From CAXXHQ01 sp963665265 (GTDB taxonomy: Bacteria > Planctomycetota > Planctomycetia > Pirellulales > Thermoguttaceae), in assembly GCA_963665265.2 (NCBI GenBank), contig OY762224.2, positions 3,286,001 to 3,350,000 on the forward strand: DNA of 64,000 bases, read 5' to 3'. Below are positions 36,234 to 44,733 of the stretch, piece by piece. The notes under the pieces are model-generated. The model was not told the DNA's origin and searched no databases. It saw only the letters and a list, made by a program, of their open reading frames with translations. How positions within the stretch are numbered: position 1 is the stretch's first letter; each line of letters opens with the position of its first letter. A program made the position numbers and the translations under genes.

Positions 36234-36289
36234 ACGCACAAAAGCCCCCAGGTGGCGGCGAGGGCGGCGACTATAATGAATGCGATCAT
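36218..36289 (-). CDS. 23-aa membrane peptide, copy 2
   Basis: Homologue of the peptide at 34,273: MIAFIIVAALAA plus TWGLLCVYERL. Ribosome binding site GGAGG lies 5 bp before the AUG. The upstream block CAACTCTATC...GTCAAAAGTG (plus-strand 36,307-36,335) is 25/29 identical to that of copy 1. The gene ends inside the convergent methyltransferase gene. Likely a single-pass inner-membrane peptide; toxin, regulator of a transporter or membrane stabiliser are all possible. Confidence 0.68.
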   Translation of the reverse strand: MIAFIIVAALAATWGLLCVYERL

Positions 36290-36549
36290 ATTGACCTCCA
36301 ACTGCTCAACTCTATCAACTTCCGTGTCAAAAGTGGAGCAAATCCATATCACAGAATGTAAAGAAACAGTCAACAAATGTGGACGCCAACCCAATTTGTA
36401 ACCACCATCCATGTCAATCTGGATTGGGCTGTTGTTTACTGAACCATGACGTGACCTGTTGTGTCGCATCATTTATGGGGCGTCTTTTTCAACTGTGGGA
36501 TTGAAGGTCAAGTAACCCGATAAGCACAATCAGGTCAAGAAAGCGGATT

Positions 36550-37329
36550 ATGGATACCCAACAAGAAGAACAACGGCGGCTGATCGTGGAACAGTTCACA
36601 AAACAGGCCGTGCCGTTTTCGGATATGCCCCATCACAACGATGAAGACACCAATCGCCTGGTGATCGAGACGGCTGGAATCGGCTCAGAAGACAGAGTAT
36701 TGGATATCGCCTGTGGTCCCGGCCTTATTACCTGTGCCGTCGCAGGAGTTGCCCGACACGTCACGGGCATCGACATCACCCCCGCCATGATCGAACAGGC
36801 CCGAAAGCGGCAGCAGGCAATGGGATTGACGAACATGGAGTGGAGAATCGGGGACGTGACGCCGTTGCCATTCGCCGGGGCGTCCTTCTCTGCCGTTATC
36901 ACCCGCTACTCGTTCCACCACTTTCTGGAACCCGAAGCCGTGCTGGCCGAAATGGTGCGGGTATGCCAGCCTGGCGGCAGAGTGGCCGTCGTGGATGTCT
37001 TCATGTCTACGTCCGAACAGGCCGAGGCTTACGACCGAATGGAGAAACTGCGTGACCCGTCCCATACACGGGCTTTACTCTTGGGTGAACTGACAGGGAT
37101 GTTCCATGACGCCGGGCTGACGGAGATGAAGACGGCGTTCTACAAGCTCGGCGTGGAGTTGGAGAGATTGCTGACGGCCACTTGCACCAAGCCCGATGAC
37201 GCCGAGAAGGTCCGCAGCATTTTCGAGAACGATCTCGGCGTGGATCGCCTGGGCGTTGGTGCGAACCGGCAGCAAGACGGAATCCACTTCGCCTTCCCAG
37301 TTGTCATTATGGTGGGGAGGAAGCCATGA
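36550..37329 (+). CDS. UbiE-like class I methyltransferase
   Basis: Methyltransferase of 259 aa. Motifs: motif I VLDIACGPGLITCAVA, motif II VTGIDITPAMIEQARKR, IGDVTPLPFAGASFSAVITR (post-I region) and the family block YSFHHFLEPEAVL. Related to UbiE/menaquinone and arsenite-type methyltransferases. It opens a four-gene operon of higher GC content whose genes overlap (ATGA or TGATG junctions): this gene, a broken membrane protein, a GT2 and an ICMT-like protein. Substrate unknown. Confidence 0.9.
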   Translation: MDTQQEEQRRLIVEQFTKQAVPFSDMPHHNDEDTNRLVIETAGIGSEDRVLDIACGPGLITCAVAGVARHVTGIDITPAMIEQARKRQQAMGLTNMEWRIGDVTPLPFAGASFSAVITRYSFHHFLEPEAVLAEMVRVCQPGGRVAVVDVFMSTSEQAEAYDRMEKLRDPSHTRALLLGELTGMFHDAGLTEMKTAFYKLGVELERLLTATCTKPDDAEKVRSIFENDLGVDRLGVGANRQQDGIHFAFPVVIMVGRKP

Positions 37330-37336
37330 CGCCGAC

Positions 37337-37647
37337 ATGCTGGTATCACTGCTTGGTTCTTCGGCGGGGCCTTCCTCGCCAACACGATCCCACACTTGGT
37401 CAACGGTATCTCGGGAAGTCCATTCCAAAGCCGATTCGCATCGCCGTCTGGCGAGGGCTTGTCATCGGCGATGGTCAACGTGTTGTGGGGGATGTTCAAC
37501 CTGGTTGTGGGTTACGTGCTGGTGGTTCGAGTTGGCCGGTTCGATCTGCGGCAAACGAAGCATGTCGTCATCTTGGGCCTCGGCATTTTGGTCATGGCAC
37601 TCCAACTTGCCTATCATTTTGGAAAGTTGCATGGTGGGAATCTCTGA
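37337..37647 (+). pseudogene. Frameshifted small membrane protein
   Basis: The frame ending at TGA 37,645-37,647 reads TAWFFGGAFLANTIPHLVNG followed by two hydrophobic segments (NVLWGMFNLVVGYVLVV and VVILGLGILVMALQLAY), but has no start codon upstream before a stop at 37,327. A start ATG CTG GTA TCA CTG CTT lies in the neighbouring frame at 37,337, so a one-base deletion near 37,352-37,354 would restore a continuous 100-codon gene. Either a real mutation or a sequence error. The stop overlaps the ATG before the GT2 gene. Confidence 0.5.
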
Positions 37648-37658
37648 TGGAGGAGGCG

Positions 37659-38465
37659 ATGGACCACGACAACCCCAAGATATCGCTGGTGATCCCGGCC
37701 TTCAACGAAGCGGTCTATCTGCCCCGGCTGTTGGACACCGTTGATGCTGCTCGGAATCAGTATCGGCATGGAGCAAGCCTGATCGAGGTTATCGTCGCCG
37801 ACAACGCCTCCACGGACGAGACGCCCCTGATTGCGGCACAGAGGGGCTGCCGGGTTGAGCGTGTTGAAAAGCGATTGATCGCTGCCAACCGCAACGGTGG
37901 GGCAGCCGTCGCACGGGGCGAAATCGTGGCATTCGCCGACGCCGACTTCCGCATCCACTCTGAAACGTTTAATTACATTGACACCGTGATGACCGACTCC
38001 CGCTACATCGGCGGTGCCACCGGCCTTACGATGGAGCGATGGTCGTTGGGGATTGCGGCGACCTGGTACTTGATTATGCCGCCGCTCTGGCTGCTTCATT
38101 TGGATGGCGGCGTTTGGTTCTGTCGGCGGTCAGAGTTCTTGGAGGTCGGCGGATTTGATGAGTCGAAGCCGATAGGAGAGGACGTTGCTTTCTTGTCCCG
38201 GCTGAAGCGGCTCGGAGCAAGTCGCCGCCCGAAACAACGGCTTGCCACTCGCTTCACGGCCCGAAAACTGGGCCTCACGCCGGCTTTGGCTCTCAATTCG
38301 GCTCGGAAGTTCGACAAGCACGGCGATTGGCACATCATCCCCAATACTTTGCTTGCTGCCTTCTACCTCCTGTTCGCCCGACACAAATTCAACGAATACA
38401 CAGCCCGCTATTGGTACGAAGACCGATCCACATCAGAAAACTTGCAATCAAAGACAAAGCCATGA
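37659..38465 (+). CDS. GT2-family glycosyltransferase
   Basis: Glycosyltransferase of 268 aa. The nucleotide-sugar domain shows PKISLVIPAFNEAVYLPRLL, EVIVADNASTDET, RNGGAAVARGEIVAFADADF (with the D-x-D motif at FADADF) and a C-terminal GEDVAFLSRLKRLG. A hydrophobic segment (TWYLIMPPLWLL) suggests membrane association. The ATG at 37,659 is preferred over 37,647 because GGAGGAGG sits directly before it, although the earlier ATG overlaps the previous stop. Its stop overlaps the next gene by ATGA. Confidence 0.92.
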   Translation: MDHDNPKISLVIPAFNEAVYLPRLLDTVDAARNQYRHGASLIEVIVADNASTDETPLIAAQRGCRVERVEKRLIAANRNGGAAVARGEIVAFADADFRIHSETFNYIDTVMTDSRYIGGATGLTMERWSLGIAATWYLIMPPLWLLHLDGGVWFCRRSEFLEVGGFDESKPIGEDVAFLSRLKRLGASRRPKQRLATRFTARKLGLTPALALNSARKFDKHGDWHIIPNTLLAAFYLLFARHKFNEYTARYWYEDRSTSENLQSKTKP

Positions 38466-38944
38466 CCAGAGAAATCAGCCGATGGGGAGTTGGTCCGAGC
38501 ATCATGGTGTCAGCGGGGGCTTACGCCACCGTCGCCGGACTGGCGACTTGGTTGTGACCGAGCGTCTGTCTCATTACTGTCGTTCCTTTCACTGGTTTTT
38601 TAGCGGCCGGGATCGTGCTGCTGTTGGTCGGCGTACCAATGCTCATCGTTGCAGCAAGAGCCGCAACGGTCGCCTACAACTCCAATAAGCTGGCCACGAA
38701 CGGCATCTTTGGTTGGACGAGGAACCCAATCTTCTGTGCCTGGATCGTGTTCATCATTCCCGGCCTCGTCTTAATGAGCCGCTCGTGGCTGCTGTTTCTA
38801 ACTCCGCTTATCGCTTACATTGTCTTCAAAGTCAGGATCAGGCGAGAAAACGAATATCTGGAGAATCGGTTCGGCGAAGAGTACCGAAAATACACGAATG
38901 AAGTGAGCGAGTTGGTTCCGTTTCTACGGCGAAAGCGAAGTTGA
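38462..38944 (+). pseudogene. ICMT-like methyltransferase with in-frame stop
   Basis: The frame starts at ATG 38,462 (overlapping the GT2 stop) with WGVGPSIMVSAGAYATVAGL, reaches TGA at 38,555-38,557 after 31 codons and continues in the same frame to 38,944. The second part has the isoprenylcysteine carboxyl methyltransferase signature: NGIFGWTRNPIF, four hydrophobic segments, and RRENEYLENRFGEEYRKY. The stop replaces what is probably a tryptophan or similar codon. A 109-aa product could start inside at 38,615, but would lack the first membrane helix. Confidence 0.65.
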
Positions 38945-39376
38945 AGGCGGCTTGATAAAAACTGACATCATTTGAGATGCAGGGCAGACGACGGAAACTA
39001 AACGGTAGCGGCGGAGAACGATCAAACGTTCATGCTAAATTAAAACGACTCCGAACGTCCTTCTAGTCGTTTTTTCTTTTCCAATGCGTTAAAATTGATT
39101 TTAGAGCGTTTGACGGGGGATTGCGTTCATCAGTCTGAAAAGCGATGGCTAACGTGGTTTCCTCGGTTCATCTCATCTAAATTGTCAAAAGCGTGAATTT
39201 GTCGCTTTTCACGACATACATTTCCTCCCGCCGTTGCTTGCAACGCCGTGTAGCCAAGCTATTTTATATGGTAGGTGACGGCTTTTTTTCCATTAACTGA
39301 CGATACAAAAAATTGCGAGTGAGGAAATCTGGCCGTCGTTTTCAAAAGATTCCATTTAAATTCGAGTTGGTGAACT
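38945..39376. other. Intergenic region containing repeat copy 3
   Basis: Apart from the repeat at 39,036-39,122 I see no gene or clear promoter. The part 39,123-39,376 is AT-rich near its end and probably contains the promoter of the next gene. Confidence 0.5.
39036..39122 (+). repeat. Dispersed terminator-like repeat, copy 3
   Basis: AAAACGACT (39,042-39,050) pairs with AGTCGTTTT (39,065-39,073), followed by a U-rich tail. The following GCGTTAAAATTGATTTTAGA and GCGTTTGACGGGG match copies at 33,783 and 34,159. Placed after the methyltransferase/GT operon, it could serve as its terminator. Confidence 0.7.
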
Positions 39377-40045
39377 ATGCGTCCGAAAAGTTTAGGACTC
39401 TTGGCATTTGCCGTAGTGATCGCTGTATTTGTTTTCATCGGAATACCGGCCTCTGACTGGTATGCCGGAGAAAGCCTAAAGGAAGTGTTGAAGCTTTTTC
39501 CTGGTTCGTTAGCCGCTGGAGTAACCGTAGCTGGCGTGATCCTTGGGCTATCACAATATCTTCATAATTCACACGTTCGGAGAGTCGAAAAAAGCATGTC
39601 CTTTTGGCAACGCTCAAACACAAATGAGTTTACGACACATTTGACCCCGTACTTGGATCACTGTAGAAAACTTGATGCTGGTGAAGATGTTCCTGAGTTT
39701 GAAAGAATAGCTAGACTCCCCAATCAGAAAGAAGAAACGGTGCCTCTTCACGTCGCAATCGAATACCTTCTCGATTTTTACGACGAGGCTTGCTCAGGGG
39801 TTTTAGCGGGTGCTTGCGACGAGACTGCAATGAGATTCTACCTTGGTAGTGCAATGATACGAGAATGGAAAAGCCTTGCAGGCTATATCCAGATTTGTCT
39901 TAAGAAGTACCAACGCCCAGAAAAGTGGAATGCGTTTTTGACCGTTGCCGAATCGTGGGCAAAAGGGTATCGCATTAATTCAAAAAAACGAATAGTGACT
40001 CCCCTTAGTCTTCCTGATGGTGCGTGTCCGCCAGAACAGCTTTAG
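39377..40045 (+). CDS. Membrane-anchored protein, DUF4760-like
   Basis: Protein of 222 aa with two N-terminal membrane segments (about 7-23 and 42-62) and a cytoplasmic helical domain with RRVEKSMSFWQRSN, an acidic loop and HVAIEYLLDFYDEACSGVL. The pattern of an N-terminal helix pair and a domain counting aromatic/leucine positions is like DUF4760, as in the protein at 46,452. The assignment is tentative. Function unknown. Confidence 0.72.
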   Translation: MRPKSLGLLAFAVVIAVFVFIGIPASDWYAGESLKEVLKLFPGSLAAGVTVAGVILGLSQYLHNSHVRRVEKSMSFWQRSNTNEFTTHLTPYLDHCRKLDAGEDVPEFERIARLPNQKEETVPLHVAIEYLLDFYDEACSGVLAGACDETAMRFYLGSAMIREWKSLAGYIQICLKKYQRPEKWNAFLTVAESWAKGYRINSKKRIVTPLSLPDGACPPEQL

Positions 40046-40079
40046 ACTAAAACACATTCTTCTAATGATAAACCTCCCT

Positions 40080-40421
40080 ATGCCCGATCCCGTACAAATC
40101 AACCGTTACGCCGTTACGCTCGTCCCGACCGAAGCTTTTCGAGAATGGGTCAATTCGTGGGATGACACCCAGCTTTCTCTTGAAGAGATTCAAAAAGAGC
40201 CAACCGTCTTTCTGCTCTCTGAATCAGGAGATGACTTAGAAAAGCCCGTTCGAAAACACTTCAAAGAAATGCTCCTCGAAGAACTCAATACGTGGTATAC
40301 CGATCCGGACATGTGGCCCAAAGACCTCTCGTACAAGACTTTCAAAAAGTTCTTCACCGTCCACGTCACGTCGATGGTGTTCGACCTTGGAAAAGGTAGG
40401 ATTGAGAAGGAAGAGGATTGA
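40080..40421 (+). CDS. Hypothetical protein, 113 aa
   Basis: No named family. The start MPDPVQINRYAVTLVPTEAF and the tail KDLSYKTFKKFFTVHVTSMV look like a known conserved pattern of unnamed small proteins in planctomycetes and other bacteria; I cite this from memory only. The start at 40,080 is preferred over 40,065 but no ribosome binding site decides. It follows the previous gene by 34 bp on the same strand. Confidence 0.7.
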   Translation: MPDPVQINRYAVTLVPTEAFREWVNSWDDTQLSLEEIQKEPTVFLLSESGDDLEKPVRKHFKEMLLEELNTWYTDPDMWPKDLSYKTFKKFFTVHVTSMVFDLGKGRIEKEED

Positions 40422-40480
40422 GAGGATATGTTTTGTCGGAAAACGACGGACTCGTGGTTGTTTTACGCTGAACGTGTCCC

Positions 40481-41623
40481 TCACTTTTCATACGGTTTTG
40501 CGTCGGGAATCTCCGAAAGTTTTCGAACTTCATCCAGGAATCTCTCTGAAAGATTGTGCGGCGAATAATTCAGATTATCATCTCTAATTCGCAACAACGT
40601 TGACTGATCGATCAAGGCGTCCTTTGGAACCTTGCGATGCCGACCTAGTCCAACGGCAGGCAGCGAAATTCCTAACTTTGATCGCCACGTCATTTTAGGG
40701 AAGAACTCGGCCACCCACCACGGCCCCCATAACGATTCATGCTTTGGTTCCGCCCAGGGTTGTGAAGTCCCAGCCGCCAAAAGGTGATCCAATTTATTTT
40801 GATCAATCCGAAGCCCTGCCTTTTTCGCTTCGTCCATGAGCCATCGAAATGACAGTCGCCAAAGCCCCCCTTCCTTTTCTTCTCCTTGATAACCGCCGCC
40901 GACATCGGAATGTACTCCAGGAAACCAACGTTCTTGTAGGTCTTGATCGCCGGTTTTCGTCATTAAGTTCTGTCGAAAGAACCAACGTCTTTCGTCGAGA
41001 GAGACGGCATGGCGAATTATATTGACGCTCGAATTTTCCGTAGTGAAAGGAAATCGCCCTCTTTCCCAAGCCCAACCAACGGACGATACCGTGTCCCAAA
41101 GTCCGAGAAAATGAACGGGAACACGGCGGCACTTGTCCGCCTCGTCAATCCGACGTGCAAATGTCTTTCTGAACTCGTTGTTGAGCCTGAAGTATTTGTC
41201 GTTCTTTTTTCCTCCAGCCTCGTACAGTCTCAAAACATACGGAATTAAGTTGTAGTTTCCGTGCGGCAAAAGCCCTATTGAATGCAGCAGCCCGGATAGT
41301 ATCCGTGCCGAATACGCTCCTCGACTAAATCCGAACACGAAGATTTGATCGCCGGGTTCCCAATAGTCCATCAGGAATGAGTAGGCTTCACCGACCTTCC
41401 ATGTCAGCCCCGAACCGAAGGCTAGCCCCCACAACTCGGATATCTTTTTTCCGAGCCATGTCCAAACGCCTGGTTCGGGCAATGTCCCGACGCCAGGGTC
41501 ATAATAGACGTGCTGTAGAGACGAGTTCCTTTCAAGCGTTTGAACAAGACGCACGACGTTCGTATTTTTGGAACCGAACTCGTTGTGCGTTCCGTCAAAG
41601 CAAATTATTAAATTACGGGGCAT
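40481..41623 (-). CDS. DUF2235-family hydrolase
   Basis: Alpha/beta hydrolase of 380 aa of the DUF2235/T6SS Tle1-like phospholipase family. Evidence: N-terminal RNLIICFDGTHNEFG, nucleophile motif GFSRGA at 98-103 with S100, a downstream LGLWDTVSSVGW and the catalytic-region FPGVHSDVGGGY. No signal peptide. The start at 41,623 matches homology; the frame is open to 41,677. Here there are no T6SS genes, so it may be an ordinary phospholipase or an effector-like gene captured by the island. Confidence 0.9.
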   Translation of the reverse strand: MPRNLIICFDGTHNEFGSKNTNVVRLVQTLERNSSLQHVYYDPGVGTLPEPGVWTWLGKKISELWGLAFGSGLTWKVGEAYSFLMDYWEPGDQIFVFGFSRGAYSARILSGLLHSIGLLPHGNYNLIPYVLRLYEAGGKKNDKYFRLNNEFRKTFARRIDEADKCRRVPVHFLGLWDTVSSVGWAWERGRFPFTTENSSVNIIRHAVSLDERRWFFRQNLMTKTGDQDLQERWFPGVHSDVGGGYQGEEKEGGLWRLSFRWLMDEAKKAGLRIDQNKLDHLLAAGTSQPWAEPKHESLWGPWWVAEFFPKMTWRSKLGISLPAVGLGRHRKVPKDALIDQSTLLRIRDDNLNYSPHNLSERFLDEVRKLSEIPDAKPYEK

Positions 41624-41723
41624 GACGGACCTTGTGTCGTTAAATTGAATAAGAACTGCCAAAGACAGAAGGATCATCTTTGACTATTCATATCATCAAA
41701 GAGTGATTTCGGCGTTCTGGGAG

Positions 41724-42467
41724 TTATAACCAGAGCCAACAGCATTTTACTCTTCGCATCGAGAAGTTTATCAGCGCCAGACAAAGCAGTATTAAAGAGG
41801 TGCTTGGTTCAGGAACCGCAGACAATGTGACCTGTCCTTCAGCCATTGCAGTTCCAGTGTACCAAGTTGCTCCTGTCCCAGAAATGATTTCCGGCCCCGT
41901 CCCGTTTACATAGGTTAAGTATTGGTCGTAATTCGCATCAGTATCCGTCGTGGCAGCGATATAGAATCCCGGTAAATCCGAGCATATTCCGTTAACGAAA
42001 TTGAACACTGTCGTATTGTCAGGATCAAAGCTAAAATCGCCTCCGCCCGATATATACACGCCAACGTCGAGATACCCAACGAGAGCGACTCCAGTCGTAT
42101 CTGCAAAAATGGATGGCGTGCTTATTTGCCCCGAGCCGATCAAAGCCGTCAGTACAGCATCCAGATCCGCTAATTGATACACTGACGTAGACGCAAAATA
42201 ATCTATAGATGTAGTTTTGGTCGTTGTTTTAGTCTTCACAGAGCTATCACTGCCGTTGTACCATACAGTTTTAGATGCTCCCTTTTTTAGAGGGATGTCT
42301 TCCTCGATGGGATCATTGATCCGTTTACCTACCGCATTTGTATTCCATATGGTGTAAGTGACATCCTGGTCATAGGGTCCAACAGTTGCCCGCCCTCCGA
42401 GGCATCGCTCTTGAGGCATGGAGAATGATAGTAAGACGCCAAGAAAAACTAAAAAAGATGCTCTCAT
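41724..42467 (-). CDS. PEP-CTERM sorting-signal protein
   Basis: Exported protein of 247 aa. It has an N-terminal signal peptide (SFLVFLGVLLSFSMPQERC) and the C-terminal sorting signal AVPEPSTSLILLCLALINF followed by R-R-V-K. The body is beta-rich, threonine- and serine-rich and likely extracellular. PEP-CTERM proteins are cleaved and anchored by exosortase, whose genes are not in this window. No homologous domain recognised. Confidence 0.9.
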   Translation of the reverse strand: MRASFLVFLGVLLSFSMPQERCLGGRATVGPYDQDVTYTIWNTNAVGKRINDPIEEDIPLKKGASKTVWYNGSDSSVKTKTTTKTTSIDYFASTSVYQLADLDAVLTALIGSGQISTPSIFADTTGVALVGYLDVGVYISGGGDFSFDPDNTTVFNFVNGICSDLPGFYIAATTDTDANYDQYLTYVNGTGPEIISGTGATWYTGTAMAEGQVTLSAVPEPSTSLILLCLALINFSMRRVKCCWLWL

Positions 42468-42556
42468 GACAGTTACTGCCTTTGGGGAAGCGTTTGATAT
42501 TTAGTAGAAGACATCCAGACCTGTAAAATGCTCAATCCTCCGCAAGATACGATTTC

Positions 42557-43114
42557 TTACGAACGTGTTGACGGCGGGCAAAATAAATGGCAGAAACGAC
42601 AGATATAAGCTAATCCAGTCTTCGTGGTGCCGCAAACCACCAAAGCCGTCGAATAGGACAACTTCGTTTGAATCGCACCCGAGACCAATAGAGATTCCCC
42701 GAAGAACGTGATGTCTTCGGGTTGACGGAAACGCTGCCTCAATTGGAATTTAAAAACGTCAGAGGCGTCACTCGATGAGATCTGATTTGTGATCATACGC
42801 CAAATTACTTCGGTGTCAATCATTGAAGTGACGAGAACAACAGAATAATACAAAAAACATCTTCCTAGAGAATTCACACTAAACGTTACTCGCACCAGTC
42901 GTTGAGAACTATTCTCGCCGCCACAATGTTGGAGTTTCCTCGCAAAAGACTTCGCTCCCTCATTTGTTTGTTTGAGAACGACTCCTATTATGGATGAATG
43001 ACATTTTACGCCAGCTATCGTTGGCAATAGTGACAACATGTTGTCACAGGTCAAGTCAACGAGATGCACCTTGGCACATCTCTTGCGGGGATAGATCATC
43101 CCAAACCACCGCAC
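42557..43114 (-). CDS. Doubtful ORF, 185 aa
   Basis: Open for 185 codons but cysteine-rich and uneven in composition, with a weak start context and no family. The palindrome at 43,030 lies inside its first third. It may be a decayed gene or a chance frame. Confidence 0.2.
   Translation of the reverse strand: MRWFGMIYPRKRCAKVHLVDLTCDNMLSLLPTIAGVKCHSSIIGVVLKQTNEGAKSFARKLQHCGGENSSQRLVRVTFSVNSLGRCFLYYSVVLVTSMIDTEVIWRMITNQISSSDASDVFKFQLRQRFRQPEDITFFGESLLVSGAIQTKLSYSTALVVCGTTKTGLAYICRFCHLFCPPSTRS
43030..43047. promoter_or_regulatory. Perfect 18-bp palindrome, second copy of site at 12,162
   Basis: GTGACAACATGTTGTCAC is exactly self-complementary and matches the core of GGTGACAGCATGTTGTCACC at 12,162. 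The repetition within one window suggests a shared regulator. Confidence 0.6.
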
Positions 43115-43327
43115 TTTCTTCTTGCGTGCTTGCGTTCGATTCTTTTGATGGTATCGTGAAGTTCAGTTCATTTGCTTCTCGATTTCGCACTCCTGGCGAG
43201 CTATACGGCGTTGTCATCTTTTCTACAAGTCGCTCTTCTGTCCACGATCCGGTTTGGTGTATCTGACATTTGACGTTCGATTACAAACGTAAGAGATTGT
43301 TTCGTTCGTTTTCAGACGGAGATTGCC

Positions 43328-43539
43328 ATGCCAACGAAGAAACCCGCAAAGTCAGTCAAGAAACCGGGGCAACAAAACGTACCGCTAAATCGAAAGACGT
43401 CGTTTTCTACGGACTAAAATGCCCGAAAAAGAACTGCTCCCTTGTATGCAACAGACCGTACAATCATAACGGCGATCACCAGGATTCAAATATGCACGCT
43501 TGGAAACTCAAATCGAAAAACTTAAAGACGGCTACCTAA
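43328..43539 (+). pseudogene. Small zinc-ribbon-like protein, probably frameshifted
   Basis: The C-terminal frame (to 43,539) encodes KSKDVVFYGLKCPKKNCSLV and C-x-R-P-Y-N-H-N-G-D-H, a small metal-binding-like motif. Its natural start is not in that frame; ATG at 43,328 with GGAGA upstream encodes a basic MPTKKPAKSVKKPGQQ in the neighbouring frame. A one-base shift around the run CCGGGG near 43,365 would join them. It could also be two unrelated frames. Confidence 0.4.
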
Positions 43540-43579
43540 CCGGCGGTCAACCGACTTCAAGTAACCGTGGGAGAGATGT

Positions 43580-44662
43580 ATGGGATGGAACGACCGTTTT
43601 CGAGACCCGACTCCGTGGTTGGCGGCAATATCTTTTTGCGGAGCGTCGTTGCTGGCAATTCTCTGGGCGAACTGGACGGTTCTCGTTCTCGCAGCGGTTG
43701 GCATCGGCGTCGGTTATTGGCGAGTTCTCACCAAATGGCTTCAGAACGTGCTTCGGCTGATGTTGAAAAACTGGATCGTTCCAGTCACTTGCGTCCTTGC
43801 CTGCGTCGTTTTCTTTTCGTTTGGTCAGGTCGCTTCTGTGTGGAATAACATCAAAGAAGGTTGCGAAGCGCCGAAGGCGATAGCCCCTATGGTACTTCCC
43901 GCCAATTATTTCGCAAAAGTAACGATCAACGAACCCAAGAAACAATGGGAAATTCGAGAAACGGTACGGTGGCAGTATTCCGACGTCGATCCCGCAGATG
44001 TGCTGGACAAGATAGAATTCTTTTACCAATCTGAGTATTCCGAGTTTGCTCAAAAGACCGGAGGCGAAAATTCAGAAAGCCCGGTGATCGACAAATGGAA
44101 GGATATCCTTGAAAAGATTGTGGTTGCGAACGGTTGGCGTTATAGCGATGAGGGAACCAATACCAAAATCTGCGAGCGAAAGCGAACCGAACCGTTGCTT
44201 GCCGAAAAGTGGTCATTGCGAACGCTTAACCTAATTCGACTGCCCGATAGTCTTGATGAAAGACAAATGATTCGAATTAGGTTCATTCAGCCATCGGCTG
44301 TCGACATGGTAGTTCCCTACGGCACAATTGGTCGCACCAATCCAAAGTCGCAGGAATACTGGGCTAATTCCTCGCAAGGCTTGACGCTTGCTCCTTCTTC
44401 GTCAGAGTTCCCGCCCGACGACCAAGGCTACTTTGTCGGAGTCGAAGTATTTCATCCGTTGCTTCGTGTTCGTTTCGTTTCGTGGATGCGTCAAATTGGC
44501 GATAACTCGGCTGTTCGGTGGGCATTCGGAGCGTTCTTCGGACTTGTCGGAGGCATCTTTTCAGAACAATTTCGAGAGACCCTGAAGCAATATATTGTGC
44601 CTGCATGGAAAAGGGCGTTTGCGAAGAAACGAAAGCGAAAACTCCCGAGACATGCTCAGTAG
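43580..44662 (+). CDS. Membrane protein of unknown family, 360 aa
   Basis: Four predicted membrane segments: three in the N-terminal 90 residues (about 13-30, 33-50, 65-86) and one near 320-340 (AFGAFFGLVGGIF). The central part (100-310) is beta-rich and probably outside the cytoplasm. The C-terminus is basic (AFAKKRKRKLPRHAQ). No family recognised. Neighbours give no function. Confidence 0.75.
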   Translation: MGWNDRFRDPTPWLAAISFCGASLLAILWANWTVLVLAAVGIGVGYWRVLTKWLQNVLRLMLKNWIVPVTCVLACVVFFSFGQVASVWNNIKEGCEAPKAIAPMVLPANYFAKVTINEPKKQWEIRETVRWQYSDVDPADVLDKIEFFYQSEYSEFAQKTGGENSESPVIDKWKDILEKIVVANGWRYSDEGTNTKICERKRTEPLLAEKWSLRTLNLIRLPDSLDERQMIRIRFIQPSAVDMVVPYGTIGRTNPKSQEYWANSSQGLTLAPSSSEFPPDDQGYFVGVEVFHPLLRVRFVSWMRQIGDNSAVRWAFGAFFGLVGGIFSEQFRETLKQYIVPAWKRAFAKKRKRKLPRHAQ

Positions 44663-44733
44663 TTTGCCGGACATAGCGGCATGTCTCTGCAGCAAGTTTG
44701 CACGAAACATTTGCACAGTTTAAAGGAAAAAAC

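Larger units (their letters stand above)
42468..43269. other. Weakly coding region with a palindrome
   Basis: No convincing gene in 42,468-43,269. A 185-codon minus frame at 42,557-43,114 is listed separately at low confidence. A perfect palindrome at 43,030-43,047 is the only clear signal. Confidence 0.4.

Noticed and set aside
26810..38557. TGA read as an amino acid (recoding)
   Set aside because: Many well-supported genes here end in TGA, and the two disrupted genes are better explained by nonsense mutations or sequence errors.
42994..43266. 90-codon plus-strand frame over the palindrome
   Set aside because: No start context and no family; composition uneven. The palindrome is the better signal here.
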